From contig NZ_JAAIXZ010000004.1 of assembly GCF_010894435.1 (NCBI RefSeq), positions 110,300 through 174,299 of the forward strand: a stretch of DNA of 64,000 bases, read 5' to 3'. Below the pieces are notes generated by a model. That model did no database searches. It was not told the origin of the DNA and was given only the letters and a program-made list of their open reading frames with translations. The translations under genes were made by a program, and so were the position numbers. The stretch is from Pyxidicoccus trucidator. GTDB lineage: Bacteria > Myxococcota > Myxococcia > Myxococcales > Myxococcaceae. Shown here in pieces: positions 8,502 to 16,847 of this stretch (its first letter is position 1; every line of letters begins with the position of its first letter).

Positions 8502-9944
8502 CTATGGACTGTCGTCTCGAGTCGCGGGGCCCGAGGTGGCAGGGCGTTGCCGAGTCAGGGCGGGGATGTAGCACGCGCCCCTGTATTCAAAGCCGGTCCA
8601 ATATTCTGCACAGTCCTTCAGGTCCACGGGCAGCTTCATCCAGCACCCGCCGTTGATGGCGACCTGCATCTTGCCGGGACAGCGGCCTTTGCTGTCCGGG
8701 CGCCACTGCCCTGGGAGGGGCTTCGGTGGCAGGTCTACCGCAATGGATGACCACACGGAGGGAGCTTGCTCGGGCGCCACCGGCGCCGTCAGTACGGAGT
8801 CCCCGACGGCCACGGTGCCGGCATCCTTCGTCTCTTCCTGCTGCGCAAGGTGCGACGTCGTGGGCTCCTCGGAGGGGCTCACGCTCCGCAGCTCTCCGGC
8901 GCTCAGCGCGAGTGCGCCTGCGAGGCCGGCGGCGGCGAACCGGGGCCACCTCCGCATGGGAGGAGGGCGCCGCACCGTGACGCGCTGGGGACGGGGAAAG
9001 AGGCCTGCGGGCCGAGGCTCTTCTCCCGTGAAGAGCGGCACATCCGCCTCGCGTCCCGCGTTGCGCGCGGCCTGCTCCAGCGCTTCGGCCACCTCCCGCG
9101 CGCTGCCTCGCGCCTCGGGGCGGGACGAGAGCATCCGGGACACCAGTGCACTCAGCTCCGGAATGCAGCGGGGGTTGCAGACGCGCGCCGTCCAGTGCTC
9201 CAGCTCCTTGGGGCGCCAGAGCCAGGCATCCTCATCCTTCGGGTGCGGGGACGGTGGGTACTTCTCGGTGACGAGGCGAAAGGCCGTGACACCCAGGGAG
9301 AAGAGGTCATCCGCGGGCCCCGGTGCATACGGGACAGCCGGGGGCTTGCGGGAACGGAAGACGAAGCGCCACGCCTCGGGCGAGCGGTAGGTCTGGGTGC
9401 CGGGAGGAAAGGGCTGCGAGGTGAGCGTGGCTGCGCCCAGGTGGTGTCCTGAGCCGAAGTCCATGAGGAAGGGCTGACCGTCCGCCCGCCGGACGCGGAT
9501 GTTGTCACCCTTCACATCACGGTGGAGGCCTCCGGCCGAATGGGTGGCGTCCAGGGCTCGGGCCAGCCGGGCCAGAAGCTGAAGCACCTGCCGCGAAGAC
9601 GGGCGCTGTGCCTGGGCCCAGTCATGGAGCGGCGTGCCCTCCACCCACTCCATGACGAGCCAGGCGTAGGAGACGCCCTCGTGGGGCTGCCAGTGGCCAT
9701 GGTCCAGCAGGCGGGGGACGGCGGGGTGATGGACGCGGGAGAGCAGCTCGGCCTCACGCGCGAAGCGAGCATCCCCAGGGTACAGGGCCAGCTTGAGGGC
9801 CACGGCCTCAGCGGCCTGCTGCTCTGCGTGCACGGCGCGGTAGACGACGCCGTAGGCACCCCGGCCGCGCTGCTCCAGCAACTGCCACGGGCCGAGTCGC
9901 GTCCCCGAGGGCAGGCTTGCCGGATTGAGGTAATCAGACTCCAT
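8502..9944 (-). CDS. membrane-anchored Ser/Thr protein kinase
   Basis: 480 residues from the ATG at 9944, with GAGGGG upstream. The Hanks-type kinase domain covers about 10-280. It has the glycine loop RGRGAYGVVY, the lysine in VALKLALY, HRDVKGDN in the catalytic loop and MDFGSG as the metal site, then PPGTQTYRSPEAW (APE-equivalent). A single membrane segment (FAAAGLAGALALSAG) near 350 separates it from a roughly 120-residue outer part that ends in a small Cys-containing module (GRCPGKM, GGCWMKL, KDCAEYW, GACYIPA). That tail is a recurring feature of myxobacterial kinases and may sense an envelope signal; the signal is unknown. The esterase gene lies just upstream on the same strand. Confidence 0.92.
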   Translation of the reverse strand: MESDYLNPASLPSGTRLGPWQLLEQRGRGAYGVVYRAVHAEQQAAEAVALKLALYPGDARFAREAELLSRVHHPAVPRLLDHGHWQPHEGVSYAWLVMEWVEGTPLHDWAQAQRPSSRQVLQLLARLARALDATHSAGGLHRDVKGDNIRVRRADGQPFLMDFGSGHHLGAATLTSQPFPPGTQTYRSPEAWRFVFRSRKPPAVPYAPGPADDLFSLGVTAFRLVTEKYPPSPHPKDEDAWLWRPKELEHWTARVCNPRCIPELSALVSRMLSSRPEARGSAREVAEALEQAARNAGREADVPLFTGEEPRPAGLFPRPQRVTVRRPPPMRRWPRFAAAGLAGALALSAGELRSVSPSEEPTTSHLAQQEETKDAGTVAVGDSVLTAPVAPEQAPSVWSSIAVDLPPKPLPGQWRPDSKGRCPGKMQVAINGGCWMKLPVDLKDCAEYWTGFEYRGACYIPALTRQRPATSGPATRDDSP

Positions 9945-10056
9945 GAGGCCCCTCGTGCGGCGGTCCGCACCGCGCACGAGGAGACTACTCGCGAGGTAGT
10001 TGGACTCCAACGTCATCCGGCAGGTGGACGGCAGCCCTCCAGTGGATGCCGAGCCC

Positions 10057-10812
10057 TTATCGGGCGTCGCCGGGCTCCTGGCCATGGGCCGTGCCGCTCA
10101 GTTGCTGGCGGAGGAAGGTGCGCCAGTCTTCGATTAGCTGCGGCGACATGTCATGGCCCAGGTCGGGGTAGCCGCGCAGCTCGATGGGCACGCCCCGCGC
10201 CTTCAGTGCCTCCACCCGCGCAACCGTCTTCTGGAAGTCGATGATGGCGTCGGCCTCGCCGTGAAGCACCAGCACACGGCGCGTGTCGGGCAGGGCCTGG
10301 GCGGGCTCCCCGAGCAGGCGTGAGCCCATCGGAGCGGCGGCGTCGACCAGGTCCGGGTAGCGGATGGCCAGCAGCCACGCCAGGTCTCCCCCGTACGAGA
10401 ACCCTGTCACGGCCACGCGGCGAAGCTCGGGGTGCGCGCGCCTCGCCTCTCGAATGAGCTGCGCGACACGCTCGGCCATCTGCTCCAGATCGGCCGTCTT
10501 CGCGGCCTCGTCCTTCTGCTCGTGGTCGGTGGGAACCCAGGTGAAGCCCTCGCGCCGAGGATTCGGCCCCTGGGGCAGCAGCACGCGCACGGGAGCGCCC
10601 CAGTCCTTCAGGAACTCATGCCAGAAGGCGGGGGTGGCGCCGGAGTAGTGCAGGGCGACGAGCATCGCGTCGGGCTGCTTGCCTCCCAGGGTGTACGTCT
10701 CGTGCTTCAGCGCCTGCGAGGCAGCTGCTGCCTCGGGCCCCGGCCGTGTGCCCGCGCACCCCATGCAGAGCGCCGTCAGGACGAGGAGCGCCGCGATGCC
10801 GGAGCGCTTCAT
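10057..10812 (-). CDS. esterase/phospholipase-type alpha/beta-hydrolase lipoprotein
   Basis: 251 residues; the ATG at 10812 is preceded by GGGAGG. The lipoprotein signal is MKRSGIAALLVLTALCMGC (Cys 19). The fold is that of the carboxylesterase/phospholipase (AB hydrolase 2) group: nucleophile elbow GFSYGG, acid in HGEADAIID and His in PDLGHDMS. Length suits a minimal single-domain esterase. The substrate cannot be told from sequence. It lies upstream of the kinase gene with a 112-base gap, so co-transcription is possible but not shown. Confidence 0.82.
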   Translation of the reverse strand: MKRSGIAALLVLTALCMGCAGTRPGPEAAAASQALKHETYTLGGKQPDAMLVALHYSGATPAFWHEFLKDWGAPVRVLLPQGPNPRREGFTWVPTDHEQKDEAAKTADLEQMAERVAQLIREARRAHPELRRVAVTGFSYGGDLAWLLAIRYPDLVDAAAPMGSRLLGEPAQALPDTRRVLVLHGEADAIIDFQKTVARVEALKARGVPIELRGYPDLGHDMSPQLIEDWRTFLRQQLSGTAHGQEPGDAR

Positions 10813-10992
10813 GGTGGAACCTCCCGGTGGACTGCGTCTGCGCGGATTCTACACGCCGCGTACCCAGGCCCGCGGCAACTCCACACGAAGTACGACGCGC
10901 GGGGCAACCGCCTGTGGCAACACCCTCGCGGGCAGCTACGACGCCTTCCTCATCCCCGCGGGCCCGGGGGCTCGCGTGGGAGGCGTTGCGCG

Positions 10993-12792
10993 CTAACCGG
11001 CATCGGGAGCAGCCGCGGCCCCTGACGGAGGGGCCGCATCCGCATCGCGCACGCCGTCCTCCTCCGCCGGACTCGGAGGCAGGGGCTCATCCGATGGCGG
11101 CGGCGGAACCTCGCCGGAAACGGGTGCCTCGGCCAGCCCCGCGTCCGCCTCCAGCGCTTCCGCCGGGGAGCTGTCGCCCGGAACTGCATCCTCGGGCTCC
11201 ACCTGCTGCTCCAGGCGCGGCGCGCCTCCTCCCGCCTCGCCGTCCACGAGGGAGCCCTCGGTCTCCACGCTCAGGGACGGCTCCACCTGGGTGGGGCTGC
11301 CCGCGTCCACGCTGCCCAGGACTGGCGGCTCCACCGGCTGCGCCCCGGCGGCAATGGCGGCGGCTCCCGTGCCACGCCGTCCTTCCTTCTTCCTGTCCGG
11401 AGGGGGCTGGACCGAGGGGGCTTCGCGGGTCGGCACCTCCGGCGCCGTCCGCGGCGGCTCCACGGGACTCGCGGGCGGCACCTCGACGGGCGCGGGCGCT
11501 GGCGTCACCGGCGCTCTCGGCGGTGCCCACTCCCCACGGAGCACCGCCTCCAACGCGGGCCACCCATTCTCCCGGAGCATCACCGCTCCGGCCGCACCGA
11601 GAACCAGGACGAAGGCCAGTGCCCAGCCCCACCGCGACGGCTTGCGCTCGGGCGGCGGTGCCGGGAAGTCCTCGCTCCCGCCGCTCAGTGCCCCCGCGGT
11701 GGCCCAGGCGGGCTCGCCCCGGGCGCCGGGCAGTGACGGCGCGCGAGGCGCCCTGCGAGGCTCGAGGGCGGCGGGGCCGGGCATGGCGCCGATTGCCAGT
11801 GTGCGGAGCTCCGCCGTCGCATCCGGCACCCGCTGGCCCTCTTCCGCCTCCCGCTGCGCCTCGGGGAAGCACTCGCGCAGAAAGCGTCCCACCTCTTCCT
11901 GGCTCGCCAGGGAGCAGGCCTGTGCCAGGGCCTCCGCCATCTCCTGACACGAGCCGTAGCGGTCCTCCGGCCTGCGCGCGAGGGCCCTCGCGGCGACGTC
12001 CGCCAGCCCCGGAGGCAGCGCCGACACGTCCACCTGGCACCGTGCGAGCTGCTGGCAGTGCGCCACCTGGCTGTGAACGGAGACGGAGACATCCGCGGGC
12101 GGAGGGATGGGCAGCCGGCCCGCCAGCATCTCGAAGAGGAGCACACCCGCGCAGAACTGGTCGCTCCGGCCATCTACCGGTGTCGGCTCGGACGGAAGGC
12201 CCTCATCGCCACCGGGCACCGTCCTGAGCAGCTCCAGCGCCCGCTCCGGCGCGAGGTAGCCCGGCGTGAAGAACAGCTCATGCGCGGCCGGTGCCGTCGC
12301 CCGCGCGGACCAGGCGATGCCGAAGTCGATGACCTTCGTGACGCCGCCCAGGCCCACCATCACATTCGAGGGCTTGACGTCCCGGTGCACCACCTCGAGC
12401 CGCCGGCCATGCGAGTCCGTGGCGTGGTGCGCCGCATGCAGCGCCTGGCACACGTCGTACATCACCCGGCAGGCGATGCTGGCGGGGAGCCCCGAGGGCG
12501 CGCGGGACCGGAGGAGCTGCTCCAGGCTCCGCCCCGGAATCCACTCCATCTCGATGAAGAGCTGTCCCTGGCTCTCGAAGACGTCGTAGACGCGGACGAT
12601 GTTGGGATGCGTGAGCTTCAGGCTGAGGAGCGCCTCGTTGAGGAAGCTCCCGCGGCCGGCCTCGTCGGCCTTCAGCGTCATCTGCTTGAGGACCACGTTC
12701 TCGCGGCGGAGGTGCGAGTGGGCGAGGAACAGCTTCGCCATTCCTCCCTGGCCCAGCGTCCTGACGACCGAGTAGACCTTTTCCGCTCTCAC
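10993..12792 (-). CDS. Ser/Thr protein kinase with transmembrane segment and long proline/acidic tail
   Basis: About 599 residues if started at the GTG at 12792 (VRAEKVYSV). The reading frame extends to 12852, but the kinase fold begins directly after the GTG. The kinase core has the P-loop TLGQGGMAKLF, lysine in VVLKQM, VVHRDVKPSNVMV and VIDFGIAWS. A membrane span (WGWALAFVLVLGAAGAVML) follows near residue 400. The outer 190 residues are Pro/Glu/Ala-rich with no recognisable fold and end in PSGAAAAPDAG. Such kinases phosphorylate cytoplasmic partners in response to unknown cues. The gene stands alone. Confidence 0.9.
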   Translation of the reverse strand: MRAEKVYSVVRTLGQGGMAKLFLAHSHLRRENVVLKQMTLKADEAGRGSFLNEALLSLKLTHPNIVRVYDVFESQGQLFIEMEWIPGRSLEQLLRSRAPSGLPASIACRVMYDVCQALHAAHHATDSHGRRLEVVHRDVKPSNVMVGLGGVTKVIDFGIAWSARATAPAAHELFFTPGYLAPERALELLRTVPGGDEGLPSEPTPVDGRSDQFCAGVLLFEMLAGRLPIPPPADVSVSVHSQVAHCQQLARCQVDVSALPPGLADVAARALARRPEDRYGSCQEMAEALAQACSLASQEEVGRFLRECFPEAQREAEEGQRVPDATAELRTLAIGAMPGPAALEPRRAPRAPSLPGARGEPAWATAGALSGGSEDFPAPPPERKPSRWGWALAFVLVLGAAGAVMLRENGWPALEAVLRGEWAPPRAPVTPAPAPVEVPPASPVEPPRTAPEVPTREAPSVQPPPDRKKEGRRGTGAAAIAAGAQPVEPPVLGSVDAGSPTQVEPSLSVETEGSLVDGEAGGGAPRLEQQVEPEDAVPGDSSPAEALEADAGLAEAPVSGEVPPPPSDEPLPPSPAEEDGVRDADAAPPSGAAAAPDAG

Positions 12793-13313
12793 GGCGGGGG
12801 AACCTACCACCCCGGCAGTGGGCGGCACACAAAGGGCGGGCCGCGCGGCCAAGACGCGCGTGGGCTTTCAATCCCTTCAGGTCGATGGGCGAAGGCCCAT
12901 GGGAGGGTCGCCTCCTCTCGCGGTACGGGCTCCGCTCACGGGAGGTGTCTTCCGGCTTCAGGCCTGAAGGGCGCTGAGGCTTTCGCCGCCACTGTTCGCG
13001 CGGGGACGGGAAGGCCGAGCCCTGGGGCAGCGGCGAGGTGCTCGATGGGCCTCGGCCTTGGGGGGGCCCTGGCCATCCCGCCAGGCGTGGTGGCGCACAC
13101 GCGTGTCCTTCGTGTAAAGGGACGCAGTGTGTGGATTGTCTTCCATTCCTGCTGCGGCAAAGCCGCTCGCGGTGGACGCGGTTCGTACGGGTTTGGAAAT
13201 TTATATTTGATTGTCGGGATTCCGGGTTTGGATTGTCTTTTGACTTCCGGACAAGGGGTGTGCCCGGATAGCTTGCCTTTGGCGACATGCCGTCGCTTCG
13301 GGAGAGTCAATCC
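12793..13313. other. intergenic region with AT-rich upstream zone
   Basis: 521 bases between the divergent kinase and secreted-protein genes. The first 380 bases show no convincing reading frame. The last 120 are clearly AT-richer (around 13190-13260) and contain TTTGATTGTC and TTTGGATTGTC repeats and a TTGACT at 13250, so the promoter of the secreted-protein gene is probably here, though no matching -10 element is evident. Confidence 0.4.
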
Positions 13314-13760
13314 ATGCGCAAGAATGCAATGGCTGGCCTGGTCATGGCCGCGGTACTGGGGCCGGTTGGCGCGGCTTCAGCCGCGACCAGCTATGACTTC
13401 GTCATCTTCCACAACAACACGTCGTCGGTGTGGAGGAGGGTGAGTCAGTCCATCATCAATGGCGATGGCTGGATGGTGCTGCAGCCAGACGAAAATCCCG
13501 CGGGTGGCACCAAGTCGGGCTATTACAAGACGATGAGCGGCCGCACGACCTACTACTCCGCCACCTGGGAGGACATGAGCGACGGCACCAGCTGCACGTT
13601 CAATTCACGGTCGTACGTGAACGCATTCGGGAACATGGCCTTCGCATACTCCGTCACCACGGCGGGGCTGCGGGCCAGCACGGTCATCTGCACCGGCCAC
13701 GTGCCGCCGTACTCGAACCTCGACGGCAGCTACGACTTCAACTACTACGCGTCGTACTGA
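13314..13760 (+). CDS. secreted protein of unknown function
   Basis: 148 residues from the ATG at 13314 (GGGAGAG upstream). A signal peptide (MRKNAMAGLVMAAVLGPVGAASA) precedes a 125-residue mature domain rich in Ser, Thr, Tyr and Asn, with beta-type segments (YDFVIFHNNTSS, TTYYSATWEDM, GSYDFNYYASY) and two cysteines (TSCTF, VICTG) that could form a disulfide. I recognise no family. It resembles other small exported beta-rich proteins, such as carbohydrate-binding or adhesive modules, but that is a guess from composition only. The reading is well supported by the codon pattern and the signal peptide. Confidence 0.65.
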   Translation: MRKNAMAGLVMAAVLGPVGAASAATSYDFVIFHNNTSSVWRRVSQSIINGDGWMVLQPDENPAGGTKSGYYKTMSGRTTYYSATWEDMSDGTSCTFNSRSYVNAFGNMAFAYSVTTAGLRASTVICTGHVPPYSNLDGSYDFNYYASY

Positions 13761-13866
13761 CCGAGGCTTGGCGCGCGGCGTCCCCAGGCTGCGGACGCCG
13801 CGCACGAATCATCCCCCGCCTACGGGTGCCGGACGGCGTCTTCGTGCTGCGGGAGAATGGTATGCG

Positions 13867-13983
13867 CTTCGAGGGGCGGCAGGCTTGAGGGTGCTGGCGA
13901 AGCTGACGGCATTCGCCGGGGTGCGCGCCATTCTGGAGCACCTGGGACTGCCCTCTCGGCCTGCGCAGCGGGCTGCAGCGCGG
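13867..13983 (+). pseudogene. C-terminal relic of a Y2/IS91-type transposase
   Basis: The plus frame GLRVLAKLTAFAGVRAILEH followed by LGLPSRPA matches the characteristic end of IS91-family transposases, usually (R)(M/L)KVLAFIT...VRAILEHLGLP. The preceding codons (YALRGAAG) have lost the Cys-x-x-Cys-Gly zinc motif normally found there, and nothing upstream resembles the transposase. It is a short decayed fragment. Confidence 0.5.
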
Positions 13984-14131
13984 GGGGCCACCCCAGCGCG
14001 CGGAGTGTTGAGCCCCAAGCCGGCACGCTGCCCCAGAAGACCCGCGCCCCTGCTGCGCTACATGCCGCTCTGAATCCGGCCGTCGGGCGAGCCCGGCCCA
14101 CCACGGTGCTCCGGTGGACCGGGCCCTGGGA

Positions 14132-14156
14132 GCCGCGTGGCTGTCAGCCACGCGGC
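14132..14156 (-). terminator. perfect 12-bp stem-loop
   Basis: GCCGCGTGGCTG, one base, CAGCCACGCGGC. It lies ten bases past a minus-strand stop at 14166 that ends a short frame (PSLEVVGPEPVASDLPLNK) of coding-like composition covering about 14166-14320. It may be the terminator of a decayed minus-strand gene. Apart from this and the transposase relic, I see nothing definite in the gap 13761-14532. Confidence 0.4.
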
Positions 14157-14532
14157 GTCATGGGGCTACTTGTTGAGGGGCAGGTCCGAGGCCACCGGCT
14201 CGGGGCCAACAACTTCCAATGATGGGACTGGACATCCAAGGGGCGGCGCACGCTGATGGAAGCGATTGCCTGGCACGGCGGCGAGGCGAACGACAGCCGC
14301 ATCCAGCTCGAGGCGCTCGCTCTGAGCTGCCGCGTTCTCATGTGACGCGGCTGCGTCCCCCGAGGACGCAGTCGCGGACTCCGGCGCGTCGAAGGTGTTC
14401 CTGGCAAGGCAGGCGTTCGTCGGTGCCGCGAGTGATGGCACATGCCATGCAGTAACAATCGCAAGAGGGTTCGGAAGTCGAGCCGACGGACGCGCCCTCT
14501 CCGGTTCCCCCCCCCACATGAGAGTGCCATTC

Positions 14533-15018
14533 ATGAAACCCCTCGTCTCAGCCGTTCCGCTTGCATTCCTCCTCTGTGCCTCGAGTGCGGGCGCCACCGC
14601 TCCGGAGCGCGCGTCCACGCCTCCAGCCAGGACGGCCGAGGTGCAGCCGCCACTCGCGGCGGGGGCGGCCGGTTCGTGGGCGACTTCTCGCGCGGCATCG
14701 CCCGCACAGATGGCCACGAGCAGCAGCTCCGTCGCCTGCTATTTCCGCGACGGGAGTGGCAACGTGACCTGGTACTGGGGGCTGACCAGCAACTTCGGGT
14801 ACTACTCCTTCTCGGGTGATTGGGTGCAGACCCCGTACACCAATGTCTTGAAGTTCCGTTCGACCACGCCCTACTCCGAGCTGTGCGCTGCATGCAACAA
14901 CGCCAAGGCCTACTACGGGGTACCCGGCAACCTCTATGCCTTCTTCGCCTCCACGTCGGGCTGGGGGAGCAACTACCCCATCGTCCTGGGTGGCAACGAG
15001 CTGTTCTCCACGCTCTGA
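14533..15018 (+). CDS. secreted protein of unknown function
   Basis: 161 residues from the ATG at 14533; an ATG five codons earlier (14518) is the alternative. A signal peptide (MKPLVSAVPLAFLLCASSAGATA) is followed by an Ala/Pro/Ser-rich propeptide-like stretch to about residue 60. The compact domain after it is rich in Tyr, Trp and Ser (SSSVACYFRD, VTWYWGLTSNFGYYSF, ELCAACNNAKAYYG), with a CAAC pair and a third Cys. No family is recognised. It is followed after 18 bases by another exported protein gene, so the two probably form an operon. Confidence 0.6.
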   Translation: MKPLVSAVPLAFLLCASSAGATAPERASTPPARTAEVQPPLAAGAAGSWATSRAASPAQMATSSSSVACYFRDGSGNVTWYWGLTSNFGYYSFSGDWVQTPYTNVLKFRSTTPYSELCAACNNAKAYYGVPGNLYAFFASTSGWGSNYPIVLGGNELFSTL

Positions 15019-15036
15019 GCACGGAGGAACAAGACC

Positions 15037-15660
15037 ATGAATGCAACCCGACTCCCGCGTCTGTGTCAGCTGACACTCGTCGCCGCACTGCTGATGTCCA
15101 TCGGCCCCGCTTCGGCGGACCAGTGCCTCGCCGAAACCTGTACCTCGAAGCCGCAGCAGTATCCGGTCGGATGGCTTCCCTGGCTGGCTGATTTGAAGAG
15201 CTGGCGGAACTACAACCCCGCGGAGATTCCAGGCCTCGGTCGCCTGACGCGCTCTCCAGACGGTTCGGTCCACGGTGAGCGCCTCAACCCGGCGGCCTGT
15301 GAAGTGCTTTCTCCGGGCAAGTATGTCTTCGCGATGAAATACCAGGAGAATGAGGTCACTGACGACTACATGAACAACACAGATGTGCTCTATTTGAAGC
15401 CGCAGGAGGGTGTTGGCCGCGATTACATCCGCCACAGCCAGGTGGCCGCCGGCTTTCCCGTGTTCTGTGCGGGGGAGTTCCATATCAGCGCCTCCTTGCG
15501 GCTCTCGCTGCTCAACGAACTCGTCGAGGTGAACAACTTCTCGGGCCACTACAAGCCCCAGTGCAGGTGTCTGGGCGTGCTGCTGAACAAGCTCGAAGCC
15601 CTCGGGGTCAAGACCCAGGAGACCGAGGTCAAGTTCATGGGCAGCCCGAAGGACTGCTGA
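15037..15660 (+). CDS. secreted cysteine-containing protein of unknown function
   Basis: 207 residues; CGGAGGAA precedes the ATG at 15037. A signal peptide (MNATRLPRLCQLTLVAALLMSIGPASA) leads into a 180-residue domain with Cys residues in DQCLAETC, AACEV, VFCAGE, QCRCLGV and the last residue. The segment VNNFSGHYKPQCRCLG resembles the N-N-x-S-G-H-Y-x-P motif that recurs in several bacterial exported or toxin-like proteins, but I cannot assign a family. It is the second gene of a probable two-gene operon and is convergent with the acetyltransferase gene downstream. Confidence 0.62.
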   Translation: MNATRLPRLCQLTLVAALLMSIGPASADQCLAETCTSKPQQYPVGWLPWLADLKSWRNYNPAEIPGLGRLTRSPDGSVHGERLNPAACEVLSPGKYVFAMKYQENEVTDDYMNNTDVLYLKPQEGVGRDYIRHSQVAAGFPVFCAGEFHISASLRLSLLNELVEVNNFSGHYKPQCRCLGVLLNKLEALGVKTQETEVKFMGSPKDC

Positions 15661-15824
15661 CGGGCCGGCACGCCTCGCACGTCGTGCTGAGGGGAGGAGC
15701 CCTCAGCATGACCGCGCGGACGCAGTCTCGGGGCCAGGCTCCCTGCCGCATCCGACGGGGAGCGCGGCCTGCGCCGGCGTGTGCCCAGCCACGCTCGGCA
15801 CGCCTTGTGCTCACCACCTTCGAG

Positions 15825-16622
15825 CTACGGACGCACGCTGCTCCGCGCCTCGTTGCATTCCTCGCACCCCGCGCTCGGGGAATGGAGGAACACGAGCGGA
15901 TCTCTGGCCAGGTGCTCGCGGGCGACCGCGACCACGTCCCGTGCGCGCATCAGCCGCGCGGTTGCATGACCCACACGCCCTTCGGCCTGGAGGCCGCGCT
16001 CCCGCAGCCACCCGTCCGCGAGGTCGAAGCGCTGACAGCAGTGGTCGTTCTCTTCGTACTCAATCCGAACCGGGCGCCCATCCTGGAGGACGGTGATGGA
16101 CTTCGGCGTGCCGTACGGAACCTCTGCCAGGAGCTCCGCGAGATGAATCGTGGTGTCAGCATCGTGGCCGACTCCGAGGAGGAGCACCTGCCCGTCCAGG
16201 TCATACACACGGCCGACCGGACTCGCGTGGATGTGGGGCGGCACTGGAAGCGGATCCGCGAGGATTCGCTCCGCCTCCGGTCCAGCCGCCGCGAAGGCAA
16301 ACGGGTGGTTGCTTCGCAAGACTCCCGGGAGCCGCCAGAACGTCTCCGGCACGACGCCGAGGTCCGGTGACGCCGGAGTGCTTGCCGGGTCGAACGGCTC
16401 TGTATCGCTCCCGGTCCACGCAGGGATGACCAGCGTTCCGTCAGGCCCGAGGGCCGTACGAAGCGCTTCAATCAGCCCCGCGGGCCCACCCTCGAGGGGT
16501 CGCACCGCCCGGAACGATGTATGGACAAGCAAGACTCCGCCGCGCTTGATGCCAAGCGCTCGGAGTTGCTCCACGACTTCGCCCCTGCTCAGCTCGCGCC
16601 TGTCGGTCTGGTTTCCGGACAT
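15825..16622 (-). CDS. aminoglycoside 3-N-acetyltransferase-family protein
   Basis: 265 residues, the usual length for AAC(3) enzymes (Antibiotic_NAT fold). Family landmarks are LLVHTSFRAVRPLEGGPAGL near residue 32, DGTLVIPAWTGSD, TFWRLPGVLRSNHPFAFAA (the SxHP segment) and LLGVGHDADTTIHLAE with the catalytic-type His. The family transfers acetyl from acetyl-CoA to the 3-amino group of aminoglycosides. Many environmental homologues are of unproven resistance function, so the substrate is inferred. A peptidase relic lies 25 bases upstream on the same strand. Confidence 0.85.
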   Translation of the reverse strand: MSGNQTDRRELSRGEVVEQLRALGIKRGGVLLVHTSFRAVRPLEGGPAGLIEALRTALGPDGTLVIPAWTGSDTEPFDPASTPASPDLGVVPETFWRLPGVLRSNHPFAFAAAGPEAERILADPLPVPPHIHASPVGRVYDLDGQVLLLGVGHDADTTIHLAELLAEVPYGTPKSITVLQDGRPVRIEYEENDHCCQRFDLADGWLRERGLQAEGRVGHATARLMRARDVVAVAREHLARDPLVFLHSPSAGCEECNEARSSVRP

Positions 16623-16646
16623 GCGCTCTTCATAGCGTCTAACGGC

Positions 16647-16805
16647 TCAGCGGCGGTACTCCCAGTGCCACGGCTCCGAGGGCACGGTGCGCGCGAAGCC
16701 ATGCTTGCTCGCGTTCGCGGCCAGCCAGCGGTACGTCGCGCTGCCGGTGCCGCCCACGTTGATGTCCATCGCGATGCCGCTCTGGTATTCCGAGGGTACC
16801 CCCCC
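16647..16805 (-). pseudogene. C-terminal relic of an M15/VanY-type D-Ala-D-Ala carboxypeptidase
   Basis: The minus frame ending at the TGA at 16647 reads SEYQSGIAMDINVGG, YRWLAANASKHGF and TVPSEPWHWEYRR. These are the closing motifs of zinc peptidases of family M15: the SxHxxGxAxD site, then the terminal HWE. The first zinc His is replaced by Tyr (SEYQSG) and no upstream part of the gene exists, so it is a relic of about 50 codons. It directly precedes the AAC(3)-like gene. Confidence 0.7.
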
Positions 16806-16847
16806 CGCTTCGTCTCCCCCGGACGGAGCGCACCTCGAGGTCGACTG

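Noticed and set aside
10746..12227. 493-codon plus-strand frame rich in Pro, Ser and Arg
   Set aside because: It is antisense to the kinase gene and shows only low-complexity Pro/Arg composition.
13768..14073. A full small gene with 101 codons
   Set aside because: Only the central part resembles a transposase end; the start and the tail have no ribosome site or conserved sequence.
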